Shown here: positions 30,671 through 39,010 of the stretch, one piece after another
How the letters are laid out: each line of letters opens with the position of its first letter
Position numbering within the stretch: position 1 is the first letter of the stretch
From: Ruminococcus sp.
GTDB taxonomy: Bacteria > Bacillota > Clostridia > Oscillospirales > Ruminococcaceae
Direction of reading: 5' to 3'
NCBI GenBank assembly: GCA_017516465.1
Contig: JAFXCR010000035.1
Span: 1 to 40,468 of the forward strand
Length of the DNA stretch: 40,468 nucleotides
Made by a program: the position numbers and the translations under genes
The notes under the pieces: generated by a model
Seen by the model: only the letters and a program-made list of their open reading frames with translations
What the model was told of the DNA's origin: nothing
The model's database searches: none

Positions 30671-33600
30671 ATGGTAGAATTTATTACAGGTGAGGCAGGA
30701 AGCGGAAAAACTACTCAGATGTTTGAAAAAATCAAGTCAGACAACGGGGATATTTGTATAATAGTTCCGGAACAGTTCTCACATGAGTTTGATAAGACAT
30801 TGTATTTTTTTCTCGGAGCTGACAGATTCAACGAGCTTCTTTCCACTACGTTTACGGGTCTTTCAAGACAGCTTTTCCAGTTTTATGGTGAAATAAATCG
30901 TACTGGAGAATACGCTGACGAGCTTGCTCAGATGATAATGATATATCAGGCAGTCAATTCAGTAAGAAATATGCCTGAGGCATTGACATACTTCCGTACA
31001 AGAAGCTCTCAGAGTGGTTTTGCAGAAGAAATCCTGAATCTGATAAGTGATATGAAGCGTTCCGGAATTCCGCCTGAAAAGCTGTCTGTTTCAGCGGTTA
31101 CAAACGATAAGCGACTGACAGATAAGATTTCAGATATCTCTATGATTTATCTCGAATATGAGCGTCTGATGAAGGAATATGGTTTTAAGAATAATCTTGA
31201 CAACATTAAGGAGGCTTCTGCAGTAGCAGCTGCAAATGACTGGTTCAAGGGAAAAAACGTATACATTGACGAATTTGAAAGCTTCACCGGAGATCAGCTT
31301 ACAATGCTGAGAGTTATTCTGGAACACGCAGATAATGTCACGATAGTTCTTCGTACAGATGACGTAAATGCCGGAGAATTTACACTTTTTGAAACAGTAA
31401 ATAGTACATTCAGACGTATTTCGGGAATATGCTATGATCTTGGCAGACAATACAAGGTTACGATATGTCCGGAAATTTACAGATTCAGAAATCCGGAGCT
31501 TAGATATCTGAGCAGAAATATACTGAGAAATCTTCCGAATAAAGCTGAAAATGTTCCTGAGCCGGAAAATATCCGTATTTTTGAAGCAAAGGATATGTAT
31601 GATGAAGCAGAGTATATATGTGCCGCAATCAGGCATCTTATTTATGATGACAGTACACTGCATTATCGTGATATTGCTGTTATTTCAAATGATATTACAG
31701 CCTACGCAGGCATTTTGAAGGGAGCCTTCCGGAGATATGATATTCCGTACTTTCTGAGTGCAGAGCAGCCTGTTAATCACACAGCGATAATGGTATTCTT
31801 TACATCACTGCTCAGTCTGCTGACGTCAGTTAAAATGAAATCTGAACATATATTCAGAATGATGAAAAGCGGAATACTTGATCTTTCACTTACAGATGTT
31901 TCTCTTCTTGAAAATTACTGCTACAAATGGAGTATTGACGGTGACATCTGGTGTTCTCCGTTCATGGCTGAGGATCCCGATCTTGAAAAGCTTGAAGAAA
32001 TAAGGAGTAACTTTATTGTTCCAGTATTAAAGCTTAAAAAAAGTATCGGAAGAAATCTTACAGCGAAAAAGGCTTCGTATCTGCTGTATGAATACATATT
32101 GGATTGTGGTGCGGAAAGAAATACCGGAAAACTTATGGGCAATCTGATAAAGCAGAATCTTGACTTTGAAGCTTCCGAACTTAAGCGTCTTTGGGGATGC
32201 CTTATTGATATTCTCGACAGCATAAGCAGTACTCTTGGAGATAAGGAAATATCGTTCAGCGAGCTTGCTAAGATAATGAGATCAATGATGGGCAGAATCA
32301 AATATTCAGTACCGCCTCAGACGCTTGACGCTGTAATTGCGGCATCAGCACGTACAGCCCGACTTAATGCTCCGAGAGTAGTATTTGTTATTGGTACGAA
32401 TGACGGAAGCTTTCCGAATTTTGTCAACGTTCACGGATTGTTTTCCGAATCTGACAAGCTTAAGCTTTCTAAAAACGGAATTGAGATTTCCAGACCTCTT
32501 TCAGATCTTATTGCTTCTGAAAGACTGGTGGTGTATAAGTCGTTGTCAGCGGCATCCGAGAAGCTTTATATTACATATCCGCTTTCCGATCTTTCAGGTC
32601 AGGCGAAATATCCGTCTCAGGTGGTTGGTAATATCATTTCGATGTTCAAAGATAAAAAAATACTTCTCAGAGCAGATGATCTGCTGCCTCATTTCTATGC
32701 GGTAACGATGCACTCAGCTTTTTATCATTATATGCAGAACAGAGCTGCAGACAGTACTGAAGCTGCTACTCTGAATCATGTTCTTTGTACTGACGATACA
32801 TATAAGAGCAGAATATCGTATGTACTCAGCAGAAGCTCATATAAGCAGAATTTTACAATTGACAGGACGATAATGGAGAAGCTGAAAAGCTTTACTCCTC
32901 TTATGATTTCACCGTCAAGCTTTGAGGAATTCAATAATTGTCATTTTAAATTTTTCTGTGATAAATGTCTGAGACTTTTCAAGAATGAAAAAATTGAGCT
33001 GGATGCGGTAACTGCCGGTGATCTTTTTCATGCGTGCTTCAATAAAATACTTGCTTCTCGTTCAAAGGAAAAATTTATAAGTATGACTTATGATGATCTT
33101 ACAAAAGCAATAAATGAGTGTGCTGATAAATTCAGACAAGAAAAACTTGCCGGAGATTTTCTTAGAGATCCGAAATCAGATCTGAAATTCAAAAAAATTA
33201 CCGAGCGTCTGACAAATGTTTTCATACATACACAGCAATCACTTATGGCGTCTGATTTTGTTCCGCACGCATACGAGCTTGATCTGAGGAATCATCATTC
33301 AATATCACTTGATTTCGGCGGAAAATACCGGCTTAGATTTGGCGGGCAGGTTGACAGAGCCGATGTATGTACAATCGGAGACGAAAAATATCTCAGGATT
33401 GTTGATTATAAGAGCAGTCAGAAGGAGATAACAGCTGAAACACTTGCCGGCGGAATTAATCTCCAGATGCTGATATATCTCTTTTCTGCTACGGATGAAG
33501 GCGGTGTATATGAAGATTATCAGCCAGCCGGAGTATTGTATTCGCCTGTTCAGATACAGGATTTTTCGCCGGAAAACAGGAAAATAGACAGTTTTAACAG

Positions 33601-33979
33601 TGAGAAACTCGAATCTTCACTTAAGACAAGCGGACTTGTACTAAGCGATACAGCTGTGCTTGATGCTATGGAAAAAGGCATATGCGGTAATTATATTCCT
33701 GTAAAACAAAAGAAAACAGGCGATCTGTATGCAAATTCATCGTGCATTTCAAGAGAAGGAATCATGGAACTTAGGGACTTTACATACGGTAAGCTGCGAG
33801 AAATGGCAGAGGAGCTTCTTGATGGAAATGCAGAGGCAGTACCGCTTGTACTTGGAAAAAATAGTCCATGCAGATTCTGTGATTACATGAATATATGTGA
33901 TAATTCAAAGGGAGAAAGGTTCAGGCAGCCTGATCCGGATACTCTCGCACAGGCACAGGAAATTCTGAATAAAAAATAA
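30671..33979 (+). CDS. addB: ATP-dependent helicase/nuclease subunit B
   Basis: 1102 residues, the normal length of AddB, partner of AddA in double-strand break repair and Chi-regulated end resection. Walker A is FITGEAGSGKTT (residues 4-15). Further helicase-like blocks include VYIDEFESFTGDQ, RTARLNAPRVVFVIGTNDGSFP and ISRPLSDLIASERL. The C-terminal PD-(D/E)XK nuclease has LRIVDYKSSQKE (Asp912, Lys914). The four cysteines of the iron-sulfur staple are present: Cys757 (NNCHFKFF) and Cys1067, Cys1070, Cys1076 (PCRFCDYMNIC). The ATG at 30671 follows TGGAGGTTCT. addA, normally next door, is absent: the next gene is an ArsC/Spx-like protein 15 nt on. Confidence 0.95.
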   Translation: MVEFITGEAGSGKTTQMFEKIKSDNGDICIIVPEQFSHEFDKTLYFFLGADRFNELLSTTFTGLSRQLFQFYGEINRTGEYADELAQMIMIYQAVNSVRNMPEALTYFRTRSSQSGFAEEILNLISDMKRSGIPPEKLSVSAVTNDKRLTDKISDISMIYLEYERLMKEYGFKNNLDNIKEASAVAAANDWFKGKNVYIDEFESFTGDQLTMLRVILEHADNVTIVLRTDDVNAGEFTLFETVNSTFRRISGICYDLGRQYKVTICPEIYRFRNPELRYLSRNILRNLPNKAENVPEPENIRIFEAKDMYDEAEYICAAIRHLIYDDSTLHYRDIAVISNDITAYAGILKGAFRRYDIPYFLSAEQPVNHTAIMVFFTSLLSLLTSVKMKSEHIFRMMKSGILDLSLTDVSLLENYCYKWSIDGDIWCSPFMAEDPDLEKLEEIRSNFIVPVLKLKKSIGRNLTAKKASYLLYEYILDCGAERNTGKLMGNLIKQNLDFEASELKRLWGCLIDILDSISSTLGDKEISFSELAKIMRSMMGRIKYSVPPQTLDAVIAASARTARLNAPRVVFVIGTNDGSFPNFVNVHGLFSESDKLKLSKNGIEISRPLSDLIASERLVVYKSLSAASEKLYITYPLSDLSGQAKYPSQVVGNIISMFKDKKILLRADDLLPHFYAVTMHSAFYHYMQNRAADSTEAATLNHVLCTDDTYKSRISYVLSRSSYKQNFTIDRTIMEKLKSFTPLMISPSSFEEFNNCHFKFFCDKCLRLFKNEKIELDAVTAGDLFHACFNKILASRSKEKFISMTYDDLTKAINECADKFRQEKLAGDFLRDPKSDLKFKKITERLTNVFIHTQQSLMASDFVPHAYELDLRNHHSISLDFGGKYRLRFGGQVDRADVCTIGDEKYLRIVDYKSSQKEITAETLAGGINLQMLIYLFSATDEGGVYEDYQPAGVLYSPVQIQDFSPENRKIDSFNSEKLESSLKTSGLVLSDTAVLDAMEKGICGNYIPVKQKKTGDLYANSSCISREGIMELRDFTYGKLREMAEELLDGNAEAVPLVLGKNSPCRFCDYMNICDNSKGERFRQPDPDTLAQAQEILNKK

Positions 33980-33994
33980 ACAGGAGGTAAATCA

Positions 33995-34342
33995 ATGAAA
34001 TTTATATGCTATCCGAAATGTACAACTTGTAAAAAAGCAGCAAAGTGGCTTGAATCAAAGGGTATTGAGTATTCTCAGAGAAACATAAAGGAAGAAAAGC
34101 CATCTTACAATGAACTTAAGGAATGGTACGAAAAATCCGGACTTCCGCTGAAAAGATTTTTCAATACAAGCGGTCTCCTTTATCGTTCCATGAATCTTAA
34201 GGATAAGCTTGATAATATGACGGATGAAGAAAAGCTGAGACTTCTTGCAGGGGACGGTATGCTGGTAAAAAGACCTCTTCTGATAACCAGAGAAAGTGTT
34301 CTTGTAGGATTCAGGGAGTCAGAGTGGGAAAAACTGCTCTGA
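33995..34342 (+). CDS. ArsC/Spx-family thioredoxin-fold protein (YffB-like)
   Basis: A 115-residue protein of the arsenate reductase/Spx family. It begins MKFICYPKCTTCKKAAKWLE, with a CTTC motif (Cys9, Cys12), followed by YSQRNIKEEKPS, and ends with LVKRPLLITRESVLVGFRESEW, the Arg-Pro-containing core of the family. In Spx the CxxC senses oxidation and the protein binds RNA polymerase; in ArsC a Cys reduces arsenate. The sequence cannot decide the role. No ars genes are nearby. Ribosome site CAGGAGG. It lies 15 nt after addB, so is probably cotranscribed. Confidence 0.88.
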   Translation: MKFICYPKCTTCKKAAKWLESKGIEYSQRNIKEEKPSYNELKEWYEKSGLPLKRFFNTSGLLYRSMNLKDKLDNMTDEEKLRLLAGDGMLVKRPLLITRESVLVGFRESEWEKLL

Positions 34343-34369
34343 AACAGATTTATAATCAAATAGAAGAAA

Positions 34370-34394
34370 AAGAGCAGTCATGAACTGCTCTTTT
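34370..34394 (+). terminator. Terminator of the addB transcript
   Basis: AAGAGCAGT (34370-34378) and ACTGCTCTT (34384-34392), 9-bp stem with a 5-nt loop, followed by TT then AAATG. Confidence 0.75.
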
Positions 34395-34430
34395 AAATGA
34401 AAAGATTTTATTTTAAAGGTCGATATACTC

Positions 34431-34459
34431 TTGACACATATATTACAATATGTTATAAT
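34431..34459 (+). promoter_or_regulatory. Promoter of the helix-hairpin-helix gene
   Basis: TTGACA at 34431-34436 and TATAAT at 34454-34459, 17-bp spacer; the leader is about 90 nt. Confidence 0.8.
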
Positions 34460-34556
34460 ACAAAAAAGACAAAAAATACAGCACAATTATTATATTTAGA
34501 TGCAAAGTATACAAATAAAATCAAAAATATGCTGAACGAAAAGAGTTGTCTGACGT

Positions 34557-35354
34557 ATGAATAAGAATAAGCTGACTGTTACTATTATATGTCTTGTTCT
34601 TATCGGATTTATTGCTTTTGCTTCTATTTGTCAGCGAAATAAGCAAGCACGGATTGAATATATTACTATTACACGTTCTGTAAACACTACAACAACTGTT
34701 ATTGGTGAAGAATATACTACAATATCTGAGACAAATCACAAAAAGAATACTGCTGTCAGAACGACAACGGTGAGTGAATCTGTTGTTGTTACAGAAACGA
34801 TATCTGAAATATCTGAACCCCTTTACATAAATATCAATACTGCCGATCATGATGAGCTTGTGAATCTGCCTGATATTGGCGATGTTCTTGCTGAAAATAT
34901 AATTATATATCGTGAGAATTACGGGAATTTCCATAATATTGAAGAAATTATGCTTGTGAATGGAATTGGTGACGGAATCTTTTCAAAAATATGTGATAAA
35001 ATTTATGTTGATAATCCGGTATATGATGAGGAAATAATTATTGGAACAGAAGAAAACACCGAAATCCTTTGTGAATCTGAGATTACGTCGTTTCACGAAA
35101 TAATTGAGGATGAAGAAGTCAGCCTTGAAGATGTTATACCAATAAATCTTAATACAGCAGATAAAGAACTTCTTATGCTTCTTCCTTATATTTCCGAGGA
35201 GGATGCTGTAAAAATAATTGAACTGCGTGATGATATCGGGGAATTTTCGCATCCATACGAAATATATTATGCTGAAATACTTGAGCCATATCAGATAGAA
35301 GAAATCTGTGAATATGTCACGGTTGATTCTTCAACTGAAGCAGAGTTCAGTTAA
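34557..35354 (+). CDS. Membrane-anchored protein with two helix-hairpin-helix units (ComEA-like)
   Basis: 265 residues. One N-terminal membrane helix (about 5-24) is followed by a Thr/Val-rich linker (about 35-90). The first HhH unit is ININTADHDELVNLPDIGDV with YGNFHNIEEIMLVNGIGDGI (about 95-150), the ComEA-type DNA-binding fold. A second unit, INLNTADKELLMLLPYISEE with IGEFSHPYEIYYAEIL (about 198-255), is degenerate, because its LPxIG turn is altered. ComEA binds incoming DNA at the outer membrane face during competence. The extracellular orientation fits, but no other competence genes are seen. The ribosome site is weak (GAAAAGAG). It converges with tspO, overlapping by 8 nt. Confidence 0.82.
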   Translation: MNKNKLTVTIICLVLIGFIAFASICQRNKQARIEYITITRSVNTTTTVIGEEYTTISETNHKKNTAVRTTTVSESVVVTETISEISEPLYININTADHDELVNLPDIGDVLAENIIIYRENYGNFHNIEEIMLVNGIGDGIFSKICDKIYVDNPVYDEEIIIGTEENTEILCESEITSFHEIIEDEEVSLEDVIPINLNTADKELLMLLPYISEEDAVKIIELRDDIGEFSHPYEIYYAEILEPYQIEEICEYVTVDSSTEAEFS

Positions 35355-35826
35355 GAATAAGAAAGCCGAGATTAAGGTACAAAGCAAATAATATCCAGAT
35401 CAGGTAGGGGATATTTATGTATCCGGCAAGAGGTTCTATCTTTTTGAATCTCAGTATCATAATTATCACGAGAATTATAAGAATGATAAGAACTACTGCT
35501 GCCGCTGCAATATTTTCGAGCCTGAAAAATACGATGCTCCACATGAAATTGACAAACAGCTGTATCGAATAAAGAAAAAGAGCATTCTTTTTTTCTCCGA
35601 TATCCGTATCAGAATCAGAAACGAATATCAGATATGCTGATATTCCCATTAGAGCGTAAAGAATAGTCCATACAACCGGAAAAATAAAACCCGGAGGGGA
35701 AAGCGGAGGTCTTACAAGCTCATTGTAAAAAGCGGAGAAATCCCCTGAAAACAGGCTTGACAGTACACCGACAAGCTCAGTTCCGATAATAAAAATCAAT
35801 AATTCTGTCCATTTGATATTCTTCAT
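35347..35826 (-). CDS. tspO: TspO/MBR family protein
   Basis: A 159-residue membrane protein with five predicted helices, the TspO/peripheral benzodiazepine receptor layout. The signature FYNELVRPPLSPPGFIFPVVWTILYALMGISAYLI is clear, and the family's Trp/Asn-rich fourth block appears as LFVNFMWSIVFF. TspO proteins bind tetrapyrroles such as haem and porphyrin and affect their transport or breakdown; the role in anaerobic Firmicutes is uncertain. Ribosome site CAGGTGGTG. It is divergent from the dockerin/beta-helix gene across about 80 nt, and its 3' end overlaps the HhH gene. Confidence 0.93.
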   Translation of the reverse strand: MKNIKWTELLIFIIGTELVGVLSSLFSGDFSAFYNELVRPPLSPPGFIFPVVWTILYALMGISAYLIFVSDSDTDIGEKKNALFLYSIQLFVNFMWSIVFFRLENIAAAAVVLIILIILVIIMILRFKKIEPLAGYINIPYLIWILFALYLNLGFLILN

Positions 35827-35904
35827 TTCACACCACCTGAAAGTATTTTATATCTACAATATATTCATTATATTGCAAATTATTCCATAAAAGGAGTAGA
35901 TAAC

Positions 35905-37146
35905 ATGAAAAAACAAATTATATCAGCAATGCTTGTGGTATCAGTTATTTCTTCTTCGGGAACGATTAATGTATCGGCAAGAGAAGATGTTTCTGTAAAG
36001 AAAGGCGATCTTAATTCTGATGGTTATTTCAATATTGCAGATTTAGTCATATTACAGAATTGGATATTGCAGAATACAGATACAGTTCCTGAATACTGGC
36101 AGGCTTCCGATTTCCTTAAGGATGATATTCTTGATTCTTTTGATTTGTGTCTGATGAGACGTGAGCTTCTTTCCGCATCAACGAAGAATTATGTGGATGT
36201 TTCAACGGTAGAGGAGCTTTTCATTGCAATGCGTGGTGCAAAGCCGGGCGATGTTATCCGTGTTGCAAGCGGAATATACGATTATACGATATATCAGGGA
36301 GCACAGAAAATTGATACTTCCGCTGAGGGTACAGAAGAGGCTCCCATAACGCTGACAGCTGCCGATCCGGATGATCCGCCTGTTATTACAGGAAAAGATA
36401 CAGCGAATGGTTATGTAATTCAGATTAAAGGTGATTACAGGATTCTTGAAAATCTGAAAATAACCACATCACAGAAGGGAATAGTATTTGATAATTCAAA
36501 TCATTCGATTATACGAAACTGCGAAGTATACAATACTGGTGCAGAAGCAATAGCTCTCCGTGACGGAAGCTCCTACTGTCTGGTGAAGGATTCATATATA
36601 CACGATACAGGACTGGTAACTCCCGGATATGGCGAAGGAGTATATATAGGCAGTGCTAAATCCACAACAGGCTTTGACTATAAATGCGACAATAATACAG
36701 TCGATGGCTGTATTTTTAAGAATGTTGCGGCAGAACACGTTGATGTCAAAGAGTATACAACAGGAACAGAAATCATGAATTGTACCTTTTACGGAGATGG
36801 CATGACAGGTGCAAATTATGCGGGAAGCTTTATTGATATAGCCGGCAACGATGTATATGTTCATGATAATAAAGGCTATCGTAATGGAAATAAGAATATT
36901 GTTGCAGCATTTGAACTGCACCTTCAGGTTGAGGAATGGGGATATCACTGTAAATTCACTGATAATACACTTTACATGGACCAGCCATATGGTGCGGTAG
37001 ACACAAGCCGAAGAATGTATGTGGTAGACGGCTGGTACAGCGATTTTTCAGTAAAAAACAATCTTGTTGATTACGGCGAAGGACTTGTTCCCGCTGATGG
37101 CTGGGAATACTATAATTCTGATTATGTCACCTATCTTGAGAAATAA
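35905..37146 (+). CDS. Secreted protein: N-terminal dockerin plus right-handed beta-helix, paralogue of 23140-24408
   Basis: 413 residues, ribosome site AAAGGAG. Signal peptide about 1-25; dockerin at about 33-90 (GDLNSDGYFNIADLVILQNW, then DSFDLCLMRRELL). The beta-helix follows: TVEELFIAMRGAKPGDVIRV, LTAADPDDPPVITG, YRILENLKI, IIRNCEVYNTGAEAIALRDG, AAEHVDVKEYTTGTEIMNC and YAGSFIDIAGND. Many blocks match the protein at 23140 in order, notably LRDGSSxCLVxxxYIHDTGL, YGEGxYIGS and AEHVDVKEYTTGT. The shared charged positions in the HVDVKEY block are candidates for the active or calcium site. It is 10 kb from its paralogue, so it is not a fresh tandem copy. Probable polysaccharide lyase or related enzyme; substrate unknown. 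Confidence 0.85.
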   Translation: MKKQIISAMLVVSVISSSGTINVSAREDVSVKKGDLNSDGYFNIADLVILQNWILQNTDTVPEYWQASDFLKDDILDSFDLCLMRRELLSASTKNYVDVSTVEELFIAMRGAKPGDVIRVASGIYDYTIYQGAQKIDTSAEGTEEAPITLTAADPDDPPVITGKDTANGYVIQIKGDYRILENLKITTSQKGIVFDNSNHSIIRNCEVYNTGAEAIALRDGSSYCLVKDSYIHDTGLVTPGYGEGVYIGSAKSTTGFDYKCDNNTVDGCIFKNVAAEHVDVKEYTTGTEIMNCTFYGDGMTGANYAGSFIDIAGNDVYVHDNKGYRNGNKNIVAAFELHLQVEEWGYHCKFTDNTLYMDQPYGAVDTSRRMYVVDGWYSDFSVKNNLVDYGEGLVPADGWEYYNSDYVTYLEK

Positions 37147-37184
37147 TATTGTGGAATACAGAATATATTAAGGATGTGAAAACA

Positions 37185-37460
37185 ATGCAGTCATCTGAAA
37201 CAATCATCAGACGTATTATGCGAATGGAACTATATTTTGATATGATAAGCAGGGCGGTAAATGAAGGCATAAATGTATGCAGTGATCCCCCTTTAAATGC
37301 AGTGCTTGCTGAACTTGTTTCATATTATGAAAGCGGTCGGTGGCTCTCAGATTATGAGGCTGATGAACGGGGAGAAATTCCATCCGACCTGAAACGAGGA
37401 GTGCTTTCAGAAGACGGACTGTATAATTTACTGTCAGAACTGGATGACGAAGCATATTAA
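37185..37460 (+). CDS. DUF4298 family protein
   Basis: 91 residues from the ATG at 37185, preceded by AAGGATG; a TTG start 36 nt upstream in frame is possible but has no ribosome site. The C-terminal half, LVSYYESGRWLSDYEADERG followed by IPSDLKRGVLSEDGLYNLLSEL, matches DUF4298, a small cytosolic Firmicutes family with no known activity. It begins 38 nt after the dockerin/beta-helix stop, so may share its transcript, though the two products act in different compartments. Confidence 0.85.
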   Translation: MQSSETIIRRIMRMELYFDMISRAVNEGINVCSDPPLNAVLAELVSYYESGRWLSDYEADERGEIPSDLKRGVLSEDGLYNLLSELDDEAY

Positions 37461-37487
37461 TTAAACAATGTATAAAGAAACAAATAG

Positions 37488-37521
37488 AGCAGTATCGCAT
37501 GGATTGCGGTACTGCTTTTAG
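37488..37521 (+). terminator. Terminator of the DUF4298 gene
   Basis: A 12-bp stem (37488-37499 with 37505-37516, one G-T pair) with a 5-nt loop, then TTTTA. Confidence 0.8.
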
Positions 37522-37750
37522 TTTGTGCAAAAAACAATTCTGGTTATAGAATCTTTTTATAATCTGAACTTAAAAGTAATATTTTCAGGTAATTTTTTCT
37601 GTATATCCATAATCTTGCACAAAACACAAATATTCTACATAGACAATTTTGTACTGATGTGTTAAACTTGATATTAAATATGTAATATCTTATCTACGTT
37701 TCTTGTCATTATATAGAGAGAAATATATATAACAAAAGGGAGGAAGATAA
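37522..37750. other. AT-rich intergenic stretch
   Basis: No gene is seen. A possible promoter is TTGTCA (37703-37708) with TATATA (37726-37731) at 17-bp spacing, just before the 76-aa gene. Nothing else is supportable. Confidence 0.4.
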
Positions 37751-37981
37751 ATGGAAGACAGTGAAATCATTGGTGCGGCGATCGGTAGATTTCTTCATTC
37801 TATTATTCGGAAAAAAACAGAGGGTTTCCACATGACATTTGAGCGTAATGGTCTTGGTATATATCCGGATAGTTTTAATGGAGGATTTTTTTATACCTTT
37901 GGAACAGCAGAACATTTCTATGAATTCGTCTGCGGTGAAAATGAAGCGTTTATATTCTATCCGGAAGGTCATTTCAAATGA
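37751..37981 (+). CDS. Small protein of unknown function (76 aa), coupled to the S11 enzyme
   Basis: Ribosome site AAAGGGAGGA, 7 nt before the ATG, is excellent. The protein has no membrane helix or signal. It contains IGRFLHSIIRKKTEGFHMTF and GGFFYTFGTAEHFYEFVCGE, an aromatic-rich alpha/beta pattern. I recognise no family. Its stop overlaps the start of the next gene by 4 nt (ATGA), so the two are translationally coupled, suggesting a shared process or stoichiometry. Confidence 0.72.
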   Translation: MEDSEIIGAAIGRFLHSIIRKKTEGFHMTFERNGLGIYPDSFNGGFFYTFGTAEHFYEFVCGENEAFIFYPEGHFK

Positions 37982-38970
37982 GATACAGAATTACCCAACG
38001 CGGAAAAGTAGTTATTATCGCGTTTATCATCGGAATTATTATTCCAGTATGTATTTTTCTTACAAAGAAAAGTATGGAGTCAGTTAATGTTCAGAACGTT
38101 CCCATTGAAATAACAACAGAAGCTACGACGATATCAACAGCAGCTGCAACAACTGTTCCTTCTGTAAAGGTATCTGTTATTCCTCGTGAAAGGATATCGG
38201 GATGTTCAGCTGCTATGTTATATTGTCCTGAAAGAAATGAGATTGTTTACAGTCAGGATATCGGTAAATTAATAGCCCCTGCAAGTCTGACAAAGCTTCT
38301 TACTGCGTGTACTGTGCTGAATTATATATCTCCGGATACGATTTTTACAGTTGGTTCAGAGCAGCTTCTTGTACAGCCGGATTCAAGCCTGTGTTATATC
38401 AATCAGGGACAACAGCTTACGGCTGAACAGCTTATAACAGGTATGATAATGGCTTCCGGAAATGATGCCGCCTATACTCTTGCTGTGAATACTGCAAGAA
38501 AATGTTTCCCCGAAACATATATGACTGATTATCAGGCTTCAGAGCGATTCTGTGAGCTTATGAACGATTTAGCGTCAGAGCTTGGATTGAAAAACAGTCA
38601 TTTTGCAAATCCGGATGGCTGGGATAATAATGAACAGTATACTACTGCTTATGATCTGTGTATTCTTGCACGATATGCGATGACTCTGCCTGAGATTCGT
38701 GAAGCTGCGTTGTGCTGTGAAAAAAAGGTTGTAATCAGCTCAGGAGAAGTTTTTACGTGGCATAATTCAAATAAGCTCCTTGATCCGTACAGTGAGTTTT
38801 ACAACAAAAATGTAACCGGACTAAAAACCGGATCCACTGTAAAAGCTGGAAATTGTCTGATTTCTGTTTTTGAAACAAACGGACTTACATATATATCAAT
38901 AATTACCGGTTGTGAAACGGACTATGAACGCTATGAGAAAACACTCTGTCTATTTAATGAATATACATGA
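37978..38970 (+). CDS. Serine-type D-Ala-D-Ala carboxypeptidase (S11, active-site intact)
   Basis: 330 residues. One N-terminal membrane helix (about 10-29, VVIIAFIIGIIIPVCIFLTK) anchors the protein; a Thr-rich linker (about 40-65) leads to the S11 domain. All three penicillin-binding motifs are present: APASLTKLLTA (Ser103, Lys106), MASGNDAA (Ser160, Asn162) and GLKTGSTVKAG (Lys283-Gly285). It should trim the terminal D-Ala from peptidoglycan stem peptides outside the membrane. The C-terminal PBP5 beta domain is missing, so it is a short form. It contrasts directly with the inactive homologue at 24525. It starts inside the end of the 76-aa gene. Confidence 0.94.
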   Translation: MRYRITQRGKVVIIAFIIGIIIPVCIFLTKKSMESVNVQNVPIEITTEATTISTAAATTVPSVKVSVIPRERISGCSAAMLYCPERNEIVYSQDIGKLIAPASLTKLLTACTVLNYISPDTIFTVGSEQLLVQPDSSLCYINQGQQLTAEQLITGMIMASGNDAAYTLAVNTARKCFPETYMTDYQASERFCELMNDLASELGLKNSHFANPDGWDNNEQYTTAYDLCILARYAMTLPEIREAALCCEKKVVISSGEVFTWHNSNKLLDPYSEFYNKNVTGLKTGSTVKAGNCLISVFETNGLTYISIITGCETDYERYEKTLCLFNEYT

Positions 38971-38975
38971 AAAAA

Positions 38976-39006
38976 CTGTTCCGGACAAACATCTCGGAAC
39001 AGCTTT
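38976..39006 (+). terminator. Terminator of the S11 operon
   Basis: CTGTTCCG (38976-38983) and CGGAACAG (38995-39002), 8-bp stem, then CTTTTATG. Confidence 0.8.
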
Positions 39007-39010
39007 TATG

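Noticed and set aside
31130-31663. 177-codon open frame antisense to addB
   Set aside because: The composition is that of a reverse-complement shadow. It has no ribosome site or motif, and AddB is intact on the other strand.
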